A stretch of 64,000 bases of DNA from Nitrospirota bacterium (GTDB taxonomy: Bacteria; Nitrospirota; Thermodesulfovibrionia; UBA6902), in NCBI GenBank assembly GCA_016214845.1, contig JACRMS010000016.1, positions 146,488 to 210,487 on the forward strand, read 5' to 3'. Position numbers and translations under genes: made by a program. A model generated the notes under the pieces. That model made no database searches. It saw only the letters and a program-made list of their open reading frames with translations, and had not been told where the DNA came from. Below, in pieces: positions 61,958 to 64,000 of the stretch (positions are counted from its first letter, which is position 1; each line of letters opens with the position of its first letter).

Positions 61958-61984
61958 AACCGTGCAGTTGGAATTATTGAAAAC

Positions 61985-62932
61985 TCAAGACATCAGCTCT
62001 TTTTTTCCCTTGTACGTCTTCCAGCGGTTATGGATCCAGAGGTATTGTTCAGGATACTTTCTGATAATGGATTCCATCCTGCGCGTCATCTCTCCGGTTA
62101 TCCGGATGATCTCCTCTTTCTCGCTTGTATATTCTCCGGGATAAACCGGGTCGCTGACAAAACCTTCATACCGGTTGTTTTCCGGCCTCCGGCAAACCGC
62201 AACAACAACAACCGGCCTCTTAAAATTTATGGCAAGTATCGCGGGGACAGGCGTGGTGGTAGCCTTGCGCCCGAAGAAATCAACCAGGACGCCTTTCATC
62301 GTGCTTTGGTCCGGCAGCATTCCTATGGACTTGCCGGATTGCAGGGTTTTCTGAAGGACGAATAACGCGTTCTTTTTAGGTATGATGACCTGGCCTTTTG
62401 AAGCCCGGCTCTCAAAAATGAGTTTTTCAAGATATTCGTTGTCCAGTGGCCTCGCTACAATGGCGAGGGGAATGCCTACAAAAGCGCTGACGCGCGGGAG
62501 GATCTCCCAATTACCCATATGCGGTGTAACGAAGATGCAGCCATTGGATTTGTCGTGTATATTTTTTGCCTTGCTGAAGAGCTCGTCAAGGTTTCCAGCG
62601 TAATCGTTAAGCCTTTCCATTGCATCGGGAGAGGAAAAGAGATAGCGGAGCTTTACAATTTCCATGAAGGTCAGAAAAAATGAGGCGCAGCTCTGACGCG
62701 CGATGCGTTTGATCTCGTCCTCTGTTTTTTCACCTTTGAACGCGTGGCGCAAATTCTCAATTGCTATGTTCCGGCGCTTTTCGCTGAGGTGGTAAAGCAG
62801 TCCGCCGAGAAGGCCGCTGAACGCCCTTATTATCCCTAAAGGAACCGCGCGGCAGATCTGAATAATTAAATATACAGCAGTGTATTCGAGGACCTTTGTG
62901 AATTTATTTTTTTTGCGTTTCTTTTGGGCCAA
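61985..62932 (-). CDS. LpxL/HtrB-like lipid A acyltransferase
   Basis: A 315-residue protein with one N-terminal hydrophobic segment (LEYTAVYLIIQICRAVPLG) and the HxxxxE motif in VTPHMGNWEI, with RPLDNEYLEKLI and LPDQSTMKGVLVDFFGR downstream. It adds a secondary acyl chain to Kdo-lipid A, or a related lipid. It follows the ketosynthase-like gene on the same strand, so a role in a special lipid pathway is also possible. Confidence 0.88.
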   Translation of the reverse strand: MAQKKRKKNKFTKVLEYTAVYLIIQICRAVPLGIIRAFSGLLGGLLYHLSEKRRNIAIENLRHAFKGEKTEDEIKRIARQSCASFFLTFMEIVKLRYLFSSPDAMERLNDYAGNLDELFSKAKNIHDKSNGCIFVTPHMGNWEILPRVSAFVGIPLAIVARPLDNEYLEKLIFESRASKGQVIIPKKNALFVLQKTLQSGKSIGMLPDQSTMKGVLVDFFGRKATTTPVPAILAINFKRPVVVVAVCRRPENNRYEGFVSDPVYPGEYTSEKEEIIRITGEMTRRMESIIRKYPEQYLWIHNRWKTYKGKKELMS

Positions 62933-62952
62933 TGATTTAATAACTCCCCTAA

Positions 62953-62973
62953 CCCCTCTTTGTCAAAGAGGGG
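62953..62973. repeat. CCCCTCTTT inverted repeat
   Basis: Perfect 9-base arms with a 3-base centre lie between the acyltransferase and ketosynthase-like genes. Confidence 0.75.
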
Positions 62974-62975
62974 GA

Positions 62976-64000
62976 TTAGCTCACTTCCACAATTACGGAT
63001 GAGGATTGCCCCCCTACGCCGTAGCTGATCGAGAGGAAGCTGTTCTTGCTGCAGGGCTGTGGTGAACTCGAAATCCGCAATTCGGAGAATTCCTTTTCTG
63101 TTTCATGAAAGTTCAAAGTCGCTGGGACGGTATTGCTTTTCACAGCGTGAATTCCAAAGATTACTTCGGCTATATCGCTTGCCGCTCCGATATGGCCTGT
63201 GTACGGCTTGAGCCCGCAGATGGGTACGTCCGATCTTTTATCTCCCAAAGCGTCCATGATGGAGCGCAGCTCCGATTTGTCGCCTTTAGAGGTGCCGCTT
63301 CCGTGAGGGATGATGCATGCGAGATCGTCTATGCCGCAACCGGTTTCATTCATTATTAGCTCGATATTGCGTTTGATGACCTTCTCAGGCACGCCGAGGC
63401 GCTGGTTTGCGGGGAATTCAATACAGTTTTCAACTCCTGTTATCTTTCCGAAAATTTTCGCTCCCCACTGTTTTGCAACATCGGCGGACGCCAGGAGTAT
63501 TGCAGCTCCGCCCTCGCCGGGAATAAACCCGTCCCTGTTCTTGTCAAAGGGTTTGTATGAATTAACGCCTGATCTGCATTTTGAAAGTATCCCCAGCCCC
63601 TCAAGTTCATATAGCGGGACCTCTGTGATCCAGTTGCCGTAGCCTACTGCCAGTGCGATGTCCGCCTTGTTTTGTTTAATGCTCCTGTATGCCAGTTCCA
63701 GTGCATTCCCTCCGTAAGGCGAGAGGCTCGCAAGGCTGGTGTTAGGCCCCATGAATTCCACATACGCCGAGAGGAAGCTGAACAGGTTATTTGAAAGCGA
63801 TTCCAGCAAGAAAAACGGATTGACCTTGTTCAATGCCGCGTTGTTAAGCTTTGCCTGGTCAACTGATTGCCACGTTGAGTCAGCGCTGTCTTTAAGCGCG
63901 GGGTACATGAAGTCGTAACCGACCTTTGTGAAATTTCCCGATGCGACATATATAGCCCTTCTGCCAGGGGGAACTTCTGAGATTTTTTCACGCAGCGAAG
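62976..64000 (-). CDS. Beta-ketoacyl synthase-like protein, Cys to Ser (N-terminus outside window)
   Basis: The frame is open to the window end, so the N-terminal part is missing. The KAS fold is clear: NPFFLLESLSNNLF, PFDKNRDGFIPGEGGAAILL, both catalytic histidine motifs (IPHGSGTSKGDKSEL and GLKPYTGHIGAASD), and SISYGVGGQSSSVIVE at the end. Where the nucleophile Cys should be, the text is GPNTSLASLSPYGGNA, so Ser (or no nucleophile) replaces it. It may be a chain-length-factor-like or decarboxylase-type partner of another ketosynthase. Confidence 0.85.
   Translation of the reverse strand, partial: SLREKISEVPPGRRAIYVASGNFTKVGYDFMYPALKDSADSTWQSVDQAKLNNAALNKVNPFFLLESLSNNLFSFLSAYVEFMGPNTSLASLSPYGGNALELAYRSIKQNKADIALAVGYGNWITEVPLYELEGLGILSKCRSGVNSYKPFDKNRDGFIPGEGGAAILLASADVAKQWGAKIFGKITGVENCIEFPANQRLGVPEKVIKRNIELIMNETGCGIDDLACIIPHGSGTSKGDKSELRSIMDALGDKRSDVPICGLKPYTGHIGAASDIAEVIFGIHAVKSNTVPATLNFHETEKEFSELRISSSPQPCSKNSFLSISYGVGGQSSSVIVEVS

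Noticed and set aside
1-64000. tRNA, rRNA, tmRNA or a riboswitch
   Set aside because: No T-loop-like GGTTCRA with paired arms, rRNA core sequences or known riboswitch cores were noticed by eye; a tRNA scan and covariance search would be needed to exclude them.

Overview
The window reads as one contiguous stretch of a Gram-negative, probably anaerobic or microaerophilic bacterium. Lipid A and Kdo genes (lpxB, waaA, lpxK, an LpxL-like acyltransferase), type IV pilins, many PAS/GGDEF/PilZ signalling proteins, a Tat-exported membrane-bound group 1 [NiFe] hydrogenase, and moderate GC with long inverted repeats would fit Nitrospirota (Thermodesulfovibrionia-like) or a deltaproteobacterial relative. 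That placement is inference. No rRNA, tRNA, CRISPR array or insertion sequence was recognised. UGA is a normal stop codon here (rpsB, purL, purF and others end in it).

The most important locus is 3654-7823 on the minus strand: small subunit, large subunit and cytochrome b of a hydrogenase, followed by a maturation protease. The large-subunit gene looks truncated at its 5' end only because two in-frame UGA codons stand exactly where the two nickel-binding cysteines of the N-terminal RxCGxC motif belong. A hairpin with a GGU tip lies 23 and 32 nt downstream of the two UGAs. The best reading is a hydrogenase with selenocysteine at both L1 positions (U60 and U63), while the C-terminal DPCxxC motif keeps cysteine. 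Known [NiFeSe] enzymes carry one selenocysteine, at the C-terminal motif. The small subunit also has an altered proximal-cluster motif (CCGN).

Layout. 1-4142: TPR proteins, radical SAM/B12 protein, smpB, hydrogenase protease. 4323-7823: hydrogenase. 7978-10140: secreted Zn-dependent phospholipase/nuclease-like protein, PilZ protein, YjbQ, APS-kinase-like protein. 10265-13461: PAS-GGDEF-PilZ protein next to an MshEN-type PilB/GspE ATPase. 13468-25579: Kup, DUF4416, TerC, a cytidylate-kinase-like protein, a PstS-like binding protein coupled to a histidine kinase, QueG-like protein, TlpA-like thioredoxin, ispDF, a PIN/TRAM protein, HtrA. 25768-34285: bioA, a small ORF, DUF2892, a Crp/Fnr regulator, purL-purF. 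34286-35937: three type IV pilin-like genes with a sigma-54-like promoter. 36252-39918: peptide ABC transporter parts. 40216-45479: rpsB-tsf-pyrH-frr and gap-pgk. 45635-55160: membrane phosphoesterase, DUF5658, scpB, small Cys-rich ORF plus nuclease-like gene, DUF116, a secreted protein, UMF1-type transporter, large hybrid kinase. 55157-64000: YjbQ, lpxK-waaA-lpxB, a PhnD-like protein coupled to a diguanylate cyclase, an LpxL-like acyltransferase and a partial ketosynthase.

A second genome-level trait is an unusual load of short repeats. They form imperfect long inverted repeats built from tandem short words (for example CAGATT-, CAGAGACA-, GTCACCC- or GGGGATT-type units). Many lie between genes; others sit in frame inside essential genes (at least six places in purL, plus bioA, lpxK, waaA and a radical SAM gene), and some supply or abut stop codons.
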